The notes: generated by a model from the letters alone, not told the origin. Counted from the first letter of the stretch, positions 1-9,215 are shown. The stretch: 64,000 nt of DNA from Liquorilactobacillus oeni DSM 19972 (GCF_001436275.1 NZ_AZEH01000020.1:62001-126000); one strand, 5' to 3'. A program made the numbers and translations.

Positions 1-627
1 AACTACTCTGTCTGCAACTTCTTGTGCAAAGCCCATTTCATGAGTTACAACTACCATAGTCATTCCTTCTTTGGCAATTTTCTTCATAACATTTAAAACA
101 TCATCAATCATTTCTGGATCGAGGGCTGAAGTTGGTTCGTCAAATAAAAGTACTTTAGGTTTCATTGCAAGACTGCGTGCAATTGCAACACGCTGTTTTT
201 GTCCGCCTGAAAGTTGCTTAGGATATGATTCCGTCTTATCTGCAACACCAACTGAATCTAATAATCGTAAAGCAATTTCCTTATTTTCTTGTTCAGGGCG
301 TTTCAAGACTAGCCGCGGTGCAAGCATAATATTTTCTAACACAGTTTTATTATCGTACAGATTAAAATGTTGAAATACCATTCCGACATCTTTTCTAATC
401 TTGTTTAAATCAGTATCTTTATCAGAAAGATCCCTATTATTGACCAATAATTGACCGCTGCTGATATCTTCCAAACCGTTAATCGTTCTGATTAAAGTGC
501 TTTTGCCTGAACCTGATGGACCAATGACAACAACAACTTCTCCCTTTTCAACTTTTAGGTTGATCCGTTTCAAAGCATGGAATTTACCATAATATTTCTC
601 AACATCCTTAAATTCGATAATTGGCAT
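1..627 (-). CDS. glnQ: Amino acid ABC transporter ATP-binding protein (GlnQ-type), C-terminus cut by window edge
   Basis: Cytoplasmic ATPase subunit of a polar amino acid (glutamine-type) importer. The 209 visible residues show Walker A GPSGSGKS (about residues 38-45), Q-loop VFQHFNL, signature LSGGQKQR, Walker B VLLFDEP and the H-loop VTHE. The family is about 240-245 residues, so roughly 35 residues lie beyond the window. The ATG at 627 is chosen because CAGGAGGAAG lies just upstream. Substrate cannot be read from the ATPase; glutamine/glutamate-type is inferred from overall similarity. The permease and binding protein would be expected to the left, outside the window. Confidence 0.9.
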   Translation of the reverse strand, partial: MPIIEFKDVEKYYGKFHALKRINLKVEKGEVVVVIGPSGSGKSTLIRTINGLEDISSGQLLVNNRDLSDKDTDLNKIRKDVGMVFQHFNLYDNKTVLENIMLAPRLVLKRPEQENKEIALRLLDSVGVADKTESYPKQLSGGQKQRVAIARSLAMKPKVLLFDEPTSALDPEMIDDVLNVMKKIAKEGMTMVVVTHEMGFAQEVADRVV

Positions 628-962
628 TTTCTTCCTCCTGGTAAAGATTAATTTTTGATAATAACTATTCTAATTTTTATTTTAACTTTTAGCAACAAAT
701 TACTTTGTAATCCATAGTTAAGTTTTAGCCGTTTTATCAGTAAAATACTTTCTTTTCTTATATGTAACCGCTTGTTTAATACTAAAAACTTTCTTTTCGT
801 AATTTTATAATGATTATATTAAAGAATCTTAACCTTTTAAAAAATATATTACAAGAAACATAATAGGAACTGCAACAAGTTCCTGGCTTGCCACAATTCC
901 TATTACTTCTGTGCACTTATTCGTTTTTCACTGTTCATATTCTGCCAAGCAAATAACTTCAA
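628..962 (-). promoter_or_regulatory. Intergenic region with candidate glnQ promoter
   Basis: No gene seen in these 335 bases. On the minus strand TTGCTA (690-695) and TAGAAT (667-672) are separated by 17 bp, a plausible sigma-A promoter giving a leader of about 35 nt before glnQ. Around 864-905 there are inverted repeats (ggaact/agttcc and aataggaa/ttcctatt) that could end transcription of the upstream 963-1781 gene, but no clear U-run follows. Confidence 0.45.
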
Positions 963-1781
963 TCAGCCTTTATTGGTCTTTTCACGGTAAACCACTTGAA
1001 CTCCAAGTCCGAATTCATGATCCTCTTGCATTACTGTTGTTCTTCCCGCAAATTTATACGGTCCGCCATTAATAACCGCAGTAGCAATAAAAATATCGTA
1101 CTGCTCCATTGCACTTTTTATTGGCATTAGACCTACTTTCCTTATTGCTCCCAGTTCCTTCTTTTGGATAGGGTTAAGCCCGCCAAACAGTACAAGCTCG
1201 CCCGAGCGCGCTGCAAGTTCAAAGTACGGCAAAGCGATTGGATCTTTCAAAGCGTTAACATGTTTTTTTGTTTTACGAAGTTCACGAAAAAGCTCATCTT
1301 CGTCCAACCCGCCATAATCGAGCTTCAAATAGTCTTGGTTTTGGAGCTGCTCAACTACCGTTCTTAAATTCTTTTTATGCAACGGCTTCATTTCTATTAC
1401 AGCCGGCATTAGTTTTTCACCATTGAAAAGCCCATTTGTTTGTACAAATCCTGGATTAGGACCTGCATGTTTGCCACGTGGTGTCACTTCTTTGGGCTTC
1501 AGCCCAAACTTTTTTTCAAGAAATGGTGAAAAATCAAAGGGCGCCCTTTTTTTAGTGAAATAGTAAAATACGTTTAAATAGGATAAATATAGCAACGCAA
1601 AAAAAACCAGAATAAACAAAGCACCGCGGGCAAAGAAGCCATTTGCAAAGAAACGATAAGCTACATATAGCAGGTAAAAGTCCCCTATTGCTCCAAGAAT
1701 CGTATAAATCTGATTCTTAATCTTGACGTTCATGTTAATGTAGCCAAGATAACTATTAATGATTCCAATAATACTAAACAA
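963..1781 (-). CDS. Conserved membrane protein of unknown function (two N-terminal TM segments, soluble C-terminal domain)
   Basis: I do not recognise a characterised family. The 272 residues begin with two hydrophobic segments (about residues 22-45 and 50-72) followed by a soluble domain of about 190 residues. A Lactobacillaceae-restricted membrane protein is my best description. Start is TTG at 1781, supported by GGAGG 8 nt upstream. It lies 11 nt after the stop of the serine-rich protein gene at 1793-2266, so the two are almost certainly co-transcribed and may act together at the cell surface. No catalytic motif is visible. Confidence 0.75.
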   Translation of the reverse strand: MFSIIGIINSYLGYINMNVKIKNQIYTILGAIGDFYLLYVAYRFFANGFFARGALFILVFFALLYLSYLNVFYYFTKKRAPFDFSPFLEKKFGLKPKEVTPRGKHAGPNPGFVQTNGLFNGEKLMPAVIEMKPLHKKNLRTVVEQLQNQDYLKLDYGGLDEDELFRELRKTKKHVNALKDPIALPYFELAARSGELVLFGGLNPIQKKELGAIRKVGLMPIKSAMEQYDIFIATAVINGGPYKFAGRTTVMQEDHEFGLGVQVVYREKTNKG

Positions 1782-1792
1782 TTAAGAACCTC

Positions 1793-2266
1793 CTATTCTG
1801 CCGTAGTGTCTTGGGCGCTTGACGAAGCATCATTATTTTGTCTTGCGCTTTGTTCATTGTTTTGACTTTGTGTGCTGCTGCTTTCTTCACCATCTTGATT
1901 TTCACTTTGAGAGGAGCTTCTTGAACTGGAAGAAGAGCTTGAAGATGATTGAACAGAGCTTTGATCTTCAGCAGTTTCACTTGCCGATGTTTCTGAAGTA
2001 GTTTCTTGGGACTCTTCTTCAGAAGAAGAGGAGTCTGACAACGAAGAACTAAGTTCACTTTCTGAAGAAGATGGTCTGCTTTCAGAACTTGTTTCTTGTG
2101 AACTTTTTGGACCTGACACTGAACTGACAGCAGAAGACTGCTGAACTACAGGACGGCCTTCATTAGTCTTAGTTGCTGTGTTCACGGCAACATTAGTAGC
2201 CCCTAACGCCAAAACAACTGACATCACGGCGAAGGGTGTAATAAAGGGTGGTGTCCGATATGCCAT
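1793..2266 (-). CDS. Serine/glutamate-rich membrane-anchored hypothetical protein
   Basis: 157 residues: a short N-terminus, one hydrophobic segment (about residues 8-28) and a tail of about 110 residues that is almost all Ser, Glu, Gln, Asp and Thr, including an uninterrupted run of nine serines. There is no LPXTG motif and no folded domain, so a membrane-tethered disordered spacer facing the wall, or an unusual cytoplasmic acidic tail, is likely. The start ATG at 2266 follows GGAAGGGATGA. It is the first gene of a two-gene unit with the membrane protein at 963-1781. Function unknown. Confidence 0.7.
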   Translation of the reverse strand: MAYRTPPFITPFAVMSVVLALGATNVAVNTATKTNEGRPVVQQSSAVSSVSGPKSSQETSSESRPSSSESELSSSLSDSSSSEEESQETTSETSASETAEDQSSVQSSSSSSSSSRSSSQSENQDGEESSSTQSQNNEQSARQNNDASSSAQDTTAE

Positions 2267-2328
2267 TTCATCCCTTCCTTTCTTAATTTTGAATTTATCT
2301 AATTATACCCAAAAAGTATTCCGAAAAA

Positions 2329-2772
2329 CTATGCATTTGAATTCTCTTTGGCTATTCTTATACAATCAGCACAAATTCCATAAAGCTCAAAATGATGTCC
2401 ATCGATTTTGCAACCCGGCAACTGCTCTTCAAAGAAGTCGAGCGGACACATTTGAACTTCTTGCACTTTTCCACACCTTTTGCAGATAAAATGATGATGA
2501 TGATGTACAAAGTCACACTGATACTTTACGCTGGCATTGCCATCACGTATCCTGTGTTCAATAATTCCGATTTCCTCAAATTCCTTAATATTACGATAAA
2601 TTGTATTATGGCTCATACCCGGATATATTTTATGCATGTATTTATCTACTGCAGAAATAGTAACGTATTGCTCTTGAAAATGACTTAGATAATCCAATAG
2701 GCTTCGCCGCTGTTTTGTAATTTTATAATTGTTTTTTTGCAGTAATTTAATAGCAACTTCAATCATAGTCAT
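2329..2772 (-). CDS. Fur-family metal-dependent regulator (Fur/Zur/PerR type)
   Basis: 147 residues with the Fur layout: N-terminal winged helix (recognition region around SHNTIYRNIKEF, about residues 54-65) and a C-terminal dimerisation domain. Metal-ligand features are the HHHHH run, CKRC and a second CADC pair near the C-terminus, which form the structural Zn site typical of this family. Whether it senses Zn, Fe, Mn or peroxide cannot be decided here. The start follows ACGGAGGATGAC; a second Met two codons on is an alternative. The upstream region holds an AT-rich imperfect repeat (about 2787-2806) that could be its own operator. Confidence 0.85.
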   Translation of the reverse strand: MTMIEVAIKLLQKNNYKITKQRRSLLDYLSHFQEQYVTISAVDKYMHKIYPGMSHNTIYRNIKEFEEIGIIEHRIRDGNASVKYQCDFVHHHHHFICKRCGKVQEVQMCPLDFFEEQLPGCKIDGHHFELYGICADCIRIAKENSNA

Positions 2773-2784
2773 CCTCCGTTCAAA

Positions 2785-2808
2785 TAATAATAATTACCAT
2801 TACACAAC
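2785..2808. promoter_or_regulatory. Possible Fur/Zur-type operator
   Basis: An AT-rich imperfect inverted repeat (aataataataattaccatta) just upstream of the Fur-family gene resembles the spacing of Fur/PerR/Zur boxes, which are commonly autoregulatory. The symmetry is weak and low-complexity AT sequence can produce it by chance. Confidence 0.25.
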
Positions 2809-2842
2809 AGTATATCATAAACCACTATGTTACAATATCAAT

Positions 2843-3400
2843 TTAAAAACCACTTTGCTGCAACTGTAATTTTATTTCTTCCTTGGTTTTTTCCCAGTTG
2901 TCATTCAGGATAATTTCACAAAAGCTTCTCAGCTGCTGGGGCATCTGCATATCCCGAACAGCTTCTTTACTTCTTAAACGCCTCTGAGCTATTTCTTCTT
3001 TTTCTCCTCTTTTCAAGATACGTTTGTTAAAAATTTCTTTGTCAGTAACCGCAACATACCAAAAAATAACTTTTTCAGTTAAAAGCTTTTGCCGATAAGC
3101 AAGCACTCCTTTTGTATCCAGCACAATCACTGCCTTGTCATTTTTTCCCCAGGTGTTTAGTAAACTTTCCACTGAAGAACCATAAAGGTTACCGTCATAT
3201 TGGATATATTCAAGATATTGTCTTTGAAAAAAACTTTCTTTAGTTTCAAAATAATAATCTATTCCGTTTTTTTCTCCTCTTCTTTTACGCCGTGTAGTAT
3301 GTGTGAGAACACGAGAAAAACTGTATTTTTTCTCCAAATAATGTTGAATGGTAGTCTTACCGGCACCGGAACCACCACAAAGTACAAGTAATTTTCTCAT
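2843..3400 (-). CDS. Guanylate kinase-like P-loop protein
   Basis: 185 residues. P-loop GGSGAGKTT at residues 9-17, then the guanylate-kinase signature THTTRRKRRGE...GIDYYF and the GMP-region motif YIQYDGNLYGSS. These match the fold of GMP kinases, which phosphorylate GMP to GDP. Such a protein is often a paralogue of the housekeeping gmk found near rpoZ/priA, so the substrate is not certain. Start ATG follows GAGGAGGAAATGAG. It sits alone between the Fur-family gene and the divergent small gene at 3532. Confidence 0.75.
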   Translation of the reverse strand: MRKLLVLCGGSGAGKTTIQHYLEKKYSFSRVLTHTTRRKRRGEKNGIDYYFETKESFFQRQYLEYIQYDGNLYGSSVESLLNTWGKNDKAVIVLDTKGVLAYRQKLLTEKVIFWYVAVTDKEIFNKRILKRGEKEEIAQRRLRSKEAVRDMQMPQQLRSFCEIILNDNWEKTKEEIKLQLQQSGF

Positions 3401-3464
3401 TTTTTCTCATTTCCTCCTCGATGCATAATAATTGAAAAAATACAGAATAAGCATAAAATAAAAA

Positions 3465-3480
3465 TTGTAAGCGCTAAGCG
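3465..3480 (+). promoter_or_regulatory. Candidate catabolite-responsive element (partial match)
   Basis: TTGTAAGCGCTAAGCG matches the left half and centre of the CcpA cre consensus (WTGNAANCGNWNNCA) but not its last two conserved positions. It lies between divergent genes, 50 bp before the small protein at 3532. Weak call. Confidence 0.3.
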
Positions 3481-3531
3481 CAGTTTGCTGAAACGCTATT
3501 TTTATTATAGTTTTAAAGGAGGAATTTGACC

Positions 3532-3708
3532 ATGAATTTTGGTTCTTATAACAAAAAATGGTACTCCATTGGGCTTAATACTGATAAACAACTTTTTATT
3601 GCACGTTCAAAAGAAAGACCTGAACTTTTTGCTGAAAGTATTACAATTCAACAAGCTATTGCAAAACTTGAAGATTTAGTTACTCTAAGAAAACACGCTC
3701 TCAACTAA
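3532..3708 (+). CDS. Small conserved-looking hypothetical protein (58 aa)
   Basis: Short soluble protein with no recognised domain. The ATG at 3532 is preferred over the in-frame TTG at 3526 because AAAGGAGG (3515-3522) is 9 nt from the ATG but only 3 nt from the TTG. The strong ribosome-binding site, its own upstream region and a hairpin terminator at 3801-3840 argue that it is a real monocistronic gene. It looks like a small globular protein (helical C-terminal half around ITIQQAIAKLEDL). Function unknown. Confidence 0.65.
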   Translation: MNFGSYNKKWYSIGLNTDKQLFIARSKERPELFAESITIQQAIAKLEDLVTLRKHALN

Positions 3709-3800
3709 TTCTAAATTTTTAAAAAGTAATTTAAGTCCAACATTTATAGCAGAAATTTTTATATAGTAACTGCTATAAAGAGTACAGAAACTAATAAATG

Positions 3801-3840
3801 GGGCTGCTGTCAAAAGATAATTTTGGCAGCAGCCCTAATT
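3801..3840 (+). terminator. Hairpin terminator after the 58-aa gene
   Basis: GGGCTGCTG (3801-3809) pairs with CAGCAGCCC (3827-3835), extended by CAAAA/TTTTG, followed by taatttta. Its 3' flank (agccctaattttatctcaat) recurs at 4015-4035 after the second hairpin, giving a direct repeat. Confidence 0.7.
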
Positions 3841-3879
3841 TTATCTCAATGAGAGTATGACATAAGTCGGTAAAATTTG

Positions 3880-4022
3880 AATACTAACAAAAAATTACGA
3901 ACATAGCGAGTAATTTGCTGTGAGTAATTCGAGGTTAGACGGAAAATTTTGACTTATGGAACACGTTTATCCGGAATAAGTAGAGGAACTAGGCTAAAAT
4001 TTAATTTTTGACCCAGCCCCTA
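3880..4022 (+). repeat. Dispersed intergenic repeat, copy A (plus orientation)
   Basis: Shares with the other copies the block taattcgaggtta (family GTAATTCGTGGTTAA), the block gaacacgtttat (family ACACGTTAAT) and the terminal half-hairpin ttttgacccagcccc. The 5' arm of the hairpin (aactaggctaaaa) is degenerate here. Together with the hairpin at 3801 it fills most of the 3709-4290 gap. Confidence 0.6.
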
Positions 4023-4035
4023 ATTTTATCTCAAT

Positions 4036-4290
4036 ACTCCTGGTAATCAGCTTTAAAATGCAAACCTGTTAATATCTGGATTCATTTCAACAATCACTTT
4101 TTAGAAGCTCTGTACTTAAATGAGATAACTATCATTTTAGCTTCCAGACTTTCCCTACTAAGTTAAAAGTCTACTTAAGAATCCTAACTAAAGAGGGGGT
4201 TAATTTTAATTTTCAAATTTAATTGACATCCTGCTCTAATTTTGTATATTATCAAGGGCGTATATTTATTTTAAAAAAGGAGTTGAGTTT
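4036..4290 (+). promoter_or_regulatory. Upstream region and promoter of the APC permease
   Basis: TTGACA (4223-4228) with TATATT (4245-4250, 16 bp spacing) or TATTAT (4247-4252, 18 bp) is a good sigma-A promoter. Upstream of it lies a nested inverted repeat: GAAGCT 4104-4109 / AGCTTC 4139-4144 enclosing AAATGA 4118-4123 / TCATTT 4132-4137. It is outside the transcript and might be an operator; no known box matches. Confidence 0.6.
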
Positions 4291-5679
4291 GTGAATCTAT
4301 GGACTAGAATTTTCAAAAAAGAAAGTTTGTCACGCTACTTGGCAAAAGATAGGCGCTTAATCAAAAGTATGAACGGTTTTGATTTGATCGCCTTGGGGGT
4401 TGGGGCTGTAATCGGTGCTGGTATTTTTGTTCTTCCTGGAACAGTAGCAGCACTTCATACAGGACCGGGTATTGTCCTTTCATTTATACTGGCCGCAATT
4501 GTTTGTTCAACTGCTGCAATGTGCTACGCGGAATTTTCTTCTGCCTTGCCGATTGCAGGGAGCGCCTATTCTTTCGGAAATGTTGTTTTCGGTGAAATTA
4601 TCGGCTGGTTCTTGGGCTGGGCTTTAATCTTAGAGTATATGCTCGCTGTTGCTGCTGTTTCAACCAGCTGGGCGGCTTACTTTAATTCTTTACTTGCAGG
4701 TTTTGGAATCCATCTTCCAAGGGCAGTCAGCGGATACTTTGATCCTGCTAATGGCACTTATGTAAATATTATCGCTATTCTTGTTGTTTTCCTTATCTCA
4801 TTTATTCTTTCAAAAGGTGTCAAAACTTCGATCAGGCTTAATAATATTATCGTAGTTATTAAAATTGCTATTATTTTTATCTTTCTTTTAGTTGGTTTCT
4901 TTTATGTAAAACCTGCTAATTGGAGTCCTTTCTTGCCATTCGGCAGCAATGGTGTTTTAACCGGAGCCTCTCTTGTCTTTTTCGCTTACTTGGGATTTGA
5001 TGCTATCTCCGCTTCAGCTGCTGAAGTTAAGGAACCGCATAAAAATATGCCTCTTGGTATTATCGGAACTCTGGTAATCTGTACTATTTTGTATACACTT
5101 GTCTCTATTGTATTAACCGGCATGGTTTCATATAAAAGATTAAATGTTGCTGATCCGGTAGCATTTGCATTGCGGGTTGTCCACCAAAATTGGATCGCTG
5201 GAATTATTTCTCTTGGAGCCCTAGCAGGAATGTTTACCATGATGGTTACAATGATCTACAGTAGCTCACGTTTAATTTATTCAATCGGGCGTGATGGTCT
5301 GCTTCCAAAAGCTCTAGGAAAAATTGATTCCAAACACCATACACCGAATAACAGCATGCTTGTAGTTACTATCATCATCGCTTTCATGGGAGGCTTTGTT
5401 TCTTTGAACCAGCTCACAAACTTGGTAAACATCGGTACTTTGATCGCCTTTACCTTCATTTCACTGGGCGTCTTACCTCTTCGTAAAAGAAAGGATATTC
5501 CAAATGATGGCTTTAAAGTGCCATTTTATCCCGTACTTCCTCTAATTTCGTTTGGGCTTTGTGTTTTCATGTTGACAAAATTGCCTTCTGAGACTTGGAT
5601 CGCTTCAATTATCTGGTTTGTAATAGGAATGGGAATCTATTTTACCTATGGTATTAAACATAGTCAGTTAACCAAATAA
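4291..5679 (+). CDS. APC-family amino acid permease (cationic amino acid transporter-like)
   Basis: 462-residue integral membrane protein with about 12 TM helices. The first helix has the APC substrate-binding motif GVGAVIGAGIFVLPG, and the region around FFAYLGFDAISASAAEVKEP matches the conserved helix 6-loop of the family. The profile is closest to the CAT/YfnA group, which carries cationic or branched amino acids in symport; the exact substrate is inference. Start is GTG at 4291 after AAAAAAGGAG. Monocistronic: it has its own promoter at 4223 and a strong terminator at 5696. Confidence 0.85.
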   Translation: MNLWTRIFKKESLSRYLAKDRRLIKSMNGFDLIALGVGAVIGAGIFVLPGTVAALHTGPGIVLSFILAAIVCSTAAMCYAEFSSALPIAGSAYSFGNVVFGEIIGWFLGWALILEYMLAVAAVSTSWAAYFNSLLAGFGIHLPRAVSGYFDPANGTYVNIIAILVVFLISFILSKGVKTSIRLNNIIVVIKIAIIFIFLLVGFFYVKPANWSPFLPFGSNGVLTGASLVFFAYLGFDAISASAAEVKEPHKNMPLGIIGTLVICTILYTLVSIVLTGMVSYKRLNVADPVAFALRVVHQNWIAGIISLGALAGMFTMMVTMIYSSSRLIYSIGRDGLLPKALGKIDSKHHTPNNSMLVVTIIIAFMGGFVSLNQLTNLVNIGTLIAFTFISLGVLPLRKRKDIPNDGFKVPFYPVLPLISFGLCVFMLTKLPSETWIASIIWFVIGMGIYFTYGIKHSQLTK

Positions 5680-5695
5680 TCTATTTGACCTTATC

Positions 5696-5735
5696 CCAAA
5701 AATACCCTGCAGCTTAGGGTATTTTTGGTTTTTTT
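5696..5735 (+). terminator. Intrinsic terminator of the APC permease
   Basis: CCAAAAATACCCT (5696-5708) pairs with AGGGTATTTTTGG (5716-5728), followed by a run of T. Very strong. Confidence 0.9.
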
Positions 5736-5811
5736 ATTACAATAATCCTCTATGTGCGCTTTTGTTAGAGTATAATCAGACAATGAAGTATTTGACCAGG
5801 AGGAATAAAAC

Positions 5812-8244
5812 ATGCACAATAATCAATTTGCGCGGCTTAAAGTCCCGTACGCACAAAAAATAGCAGAACTACGTGCTATCCATTACATTAACGATGAACT
5901 GCTCCAAGAGAAAAATCTAAATCAAGTTTGGCAAAAGCTATTGGAAAAGGCCTTTCCACAAGCTCGTACCCAAGCGACAAAAAAACAAAAGGCTGAATCC
6001 TTGCTGGCAACCGATAAACAGAATGTAACTGAATTTTTGGAAAGGGACGAGCTCTCTTTAAAAGCTTTTTATAATGTTGCGTTACAGTTACTGGGCTTTT
6101 TACCCGAAGAGGACTTTTCATTTGCTGATCCGTTAAAAGATATGGAAAAAATCGGATTGTACTATGCTAATCGGCTGGCTACCAGACAAGACCTTTTAGC
6201 TGCTTGGTATGATCTGCTTTGCACCCACACAAAAAACGGGTTGCTCTTTCTCGATGAGTTGGCTGCGCAAGGCTATTTTACCTCTTTTATTGGCAGCTGC
6301 TCTTCTCCCCTTTTTTTTAACGGCAAAGCACAACCCGTTTTCGATACGACTAAGTTGATCTATGAAACAGTCTATGTAGAAACAGACTTGGATACTGATC
6401 AAGATAGTGCTTTAGACTTACTTAAAGTTAATTATATTCGACCCAGTGAAACTGAAAGCGGGCTAAAAGTCCCTGCAATTTATACTGCGAGCCCTTATAA
6501 TCAAGGTACAAATGATCAAGAAGCGGATAAACTGATGCATTGCATGGCAACTCCTCTTCTTCATAAAGTTCCTCGAGCAATCGATTACTCCAAAATCAAA
6601 TATCATGCTCCAAGTCGGAAATTACCGGCACATAGGAAAATAAAGGGGCAGACTTTAAAACCAGAAGAATCTTTTAGTAATGAATTTTCTTATACTTTGA
6701 ATGATTACTTGCTGGCGCGCGGATTTGCTGCAGTCTATGCAGCTGGTATCGGCACCAAAGATTCTGATGGTGTCCGCACTTGCGGTTCACCGGCCGAAAC
6801 AGCTTCCACAATAGCAGTTGTTGAGTGGTTGAATGGAAAACGGACAGCCTTCACGAATAAGTCTGATCAGATCGCAATCAAGGCTTGGTGGTGTAACGGT
6901 GCAGTTGCTATGACCGGAAAATCTTATTTAGGAACACTTGCAACAGCCGCCGCAACCACCGGTGTTTCAGGACTAAAAACCATTATTTCTGAAGCAGCAA
7001 TTTCCAGTTGGTACGATTATTATCGAGAAGGCGGGCTTGTGGCTGCTCCCGGTGGTTTTCCCGGAGAAGATGCCGATGTATTGGCGCTTGAATGCTTCAG
7101 CCGAAAAAAACAGGCAGGTGATTACTTAAAAGTTAAGGATAACTTTTCAAAAATACTTTCACAAATCAGTAGTGAACAAGACCGCAGCAGTGGCAACTAT
7201 AACACTTTCTGGGATGCTCGTAATTACCTTAAGGATACCAAAAATGTTACTGCAGATATCCTGATGGTGCATGGCTTGAATGATTGGAATGTTAAACCCA
7301 AAAACGTATATAACTTGTGGCAGGCACTTAAAAACAGGCCTATAACACAAAAACTTATTCTGCATCAGGGAAAGCACATTTACATCAATAATTTTCGCTC
7401 ACTTGATTTTACTGACATAGCTAATCTCTGGTTATCCTTTAAGCTCTACCAGGTCGATAATCATGCTGATAAACTGCTGCCTGATGTAATTGTCCAAGAC
7501 AATCTGAAACCTGAAAAGTGGACCGGGTATGCAGACTGGGAAAAACCTGAAGAGAAAAAAGAAACTTTCTGGCTGCAGCCTCACGAGTTAACTACTGTAA
7601 AGACTGCAGTCCGCTCCGGAGCAGCAACTTTTAAAGACCATCTAAGCCCTGAAACTTTTGATCACTATCAAAAAAACACTACTGCTTGGAGAAGAGATCT
7701 GCTTATAGTTGAGAACTCGCCTTTAAAAAATAATTGTTTGCTGTTTAGAACACCTGCTTTTTCAAACGATCTTCTTCTGCGCGGTACACCCGAAATTTCT
7801 GTAAATGTTGCTGTTAATAAGGACCATGGAATGTTGAGCTTTATGCTGGTTGATTACGGAAATGCTAAAAGATTAGGAACGGTTCCGCAAATTGTGGCAC
7901 GCAAAGCTTTAGATCGTGGCTATCAATGGCAAAAAGAAGATCTGGTAGAATTTGAATTGGCAAAAACTACACCATGGAAAATGATTTCACTAGGCCATAT
8001 TAACTTGCAGAATCGGCACAACACGTGGCAAAATGACGAACTGGATCCGAATAAATTCTATACAGTAAACCTTACTTTACAGCCGATCTTTTATCATCTC
8101 AATAAGGGTCATCAGCTCGGTTTGGTAGTTTATTCTACTGATTTTGGAATCACAGTTAGGCCTAACGAGGACCTTGCATACTCACTGCAATTCGGTAGCA
8201 GCTGCTTGAAAATTCAAGTAGTAAATCCTGAACTTGGAGAGTAG
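5812..8244 (+). CDS. pepX: Xaa-Pro dipeptidyl-peptidase
   Basis: 810 residues, close to the normal PepX length. This cytoplasmic S15 serine peptidase releases Xaa-Pro dipeptides from the N-terminus of imported peptides. Catalytic residues can be placed: Ser371 in GKSYLGT, Asp491 in HGLNDWN and His522 in GKHIY, in an alpha/beta-hydrolase core; the N-terminal helical domain (residues 1 to about 150) and C-terminal beta-sandwich (after about 560) complete the family layout. ATG at 5812 follows AGGAGGAATAAAAC; TATAAT lies at 5771-5776. Directly downstream is a proline iminopeptidase, so the pair handles proline-rich peptides. Confidence 0.97.
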   Translation: MHNNQFARLKVPYAQKIAELRAIHYINDELLQEKNLNQVWQKLLEKAFPQARTQATKKQKAESLLATDKQNVTEFLERDELSLKAFYNVALQLLGFLPEEDFSFADPLKDMEKIGLYYANRLATRQDLLAAWYDLLCTHTKNGLLFLDELAAQGYFTSFIGSCSSPLFFNGKAQPVFDTTKLIYETVYVETDLDTDQDSALDLLKVNYIRPSETESGLKVPAIYTASPYNQGTNDQEADKLMHCMATPLLHKVPRAIDYSKIKYHAPSRKLPAHRKIKGQTLKPEESFSNEFSYTLNDYLLARGFAAVYAAGIGTKDSDGVRTCGSPAETASTIAVVEWLNGKRTAFTNKSDQIAIKAWWCNGAVAMTGKSYLGTLATAAATTGVSGLKTIISEAAISSWYDYYREGGLVAAPGGFPGEDADVLALECFSRKKQAGDYLKVKDNFSKILSQISSEQDRSSGNYNTFWDARNYLKDTKNVTADILMVHGLNDWNVKPKNVYNLWQALKNRPITQKLILHQGKHIYINNFRSLDFTDIANLWLSFKLYQVDNHADKLLPDVIVQDNLKPEKWTGYADWEKPEEKKETFWLQPHELTTVKTAVRSGAATFKDHLSPETFDHYQKNTTAWRRDLLIVENSPLKNNCLLFRTPAFSNDLLLRGTPEISVNVAVNKDHGMLSFMLVDYGNAKRLGTVPQIVARKALDRGYQWQKEDLVEFELAKTTPWKMISLGHINLQNRHNTWQNDELDPNKFYTVNLTLQPIFYHLNKGHQLGLVVYSTDFGITVRPNEDLAYSLQFGSSCLKIQVVNPELGE

Positions 8245-8309
8245 TCCCTAGTTTTATCCACTCTTTAAGTGCTATTATTAAATTAAACTTTAAGAAACCA
8301 GGTGTAAAA

Positions 8310-9215
8310 ATGAAACAAGGAACAACAATCCTGACTTTGGATAATGGCTACCATTTGTGGACCCATACAGAAGGTCACGGTAAGATACAATTACTCTGTC
8401 TTCACGGCGGCCCAGGGGGTAATCACGAGTACTACGAGAATTTTGCTGAAAAATTAGCGGACCTTGGAGTGCAGGTTTCAATGTACGATCAACTCGGTTC
8501 TTGGTACTCTGATCAGCCCGACTTCACTAAACAGGAAAATATCGATAAGTTTCTAAATATGGATTATTTTATTGATGAAGTCGAAGAAGTTCGACAAAAG
8601 TTAGGGTTAGATAACTTTTATCTTATCGGTCAGTCATGGGGCGGAATCCTTACTCAAGAATATGCACTTAAATATCCAAAACATCTTAAGGGTATTATTA
8701 TCTCGAGCATGACTGATAATATTGATGAATACGTGGCAAATGTCAATGCAATTCGCGAAAAAGAATTTTCCGCTGACGAATTAGCCTTCATGAAAGACTG
8801 TGAAGCTAAAAATGATTATGCAAACGAGCGCTATCAAAAATTAATAGATGCCTTAAACCGAGGCTATGTTGATCGGAAGCAGCCGCCGGCAATTTCCCAC
8901 TTAACAAACACTATGGCAACGCCCGTTTACAATTACTTCCAAGGTGATAACGAATTCGTTGTTACTGGCAAAATGAAGGGTTGGGATCGTCGTAACGATA
9001 TCCATAAAATCAATGTTCCTACCTTAATTACCTATGGTGAACACGAAACAATGCCGCTGGCAACTGCTCGGCGGATGGCGAGCGTCATTCCCCATGCACG
9101 TCTTGAAACAACACCAAATGGCGGCCACCATCATATGATTGATAATGCACCTGTATATTTTGCACACTTAAAAAAGTTTCTTGCAGATGTTGAAGATGGA
9201 ACCTTTAATGACTGA
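8310..9215 (+). CDS. pepI: Proline iminopeptidase
   Basis: 301-residue alpha/beta hydrolase that cleaves N-terminal proline from di- and tripeptides. Visible motifs: the oxyanion motif HGGPGGNHEYY (about residues 31-41) and nucleophile elbow GQSWGG (Ser about residue 109); the catalytic His lies in the C-terminal GGHHHMID. Length and motifs match the S33 PepI/Pip group of lactobacilli. It lies 65 bp after pepX with a plausible ribosome-binding site (CAGGTG), so it may be co-transcribed or separately expressed. Function complements PepX in proline release. Confidence 0.93.
   Translation: MKQGTTILTLDNGYHLWTHTEGHGKIQLLCLHGGPGGNHEYYENFAEKLADLGVQVSMYDQLGSWYSDQPDFTKQENIDKFLNMDYFIDEVEEVRQKLGLDNFYLIGQSWGGILTQEYALKYPKHLKGIIISSMTDNIDEYVANVNAIREKEFSADELAFMKDCEAKNDYANERYQKLIDALNRGYVDRKQPPAISHLTNTMATPVYNYFQGDNEFVVTGKMKGWDRRNDIHKINVPTLITYGEHETMPLATARRMASVIPHARLETTPNGGHHHMIDNAPVYFAHLKKFLADVEDGTFND

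Noticed and set aside
71-373. Plus-strand 100-codon frame opposite glnQ
   Set aside because: Shadow of the ATPase gene on the other strand; no ribosome-binding site and no recognisable domain.
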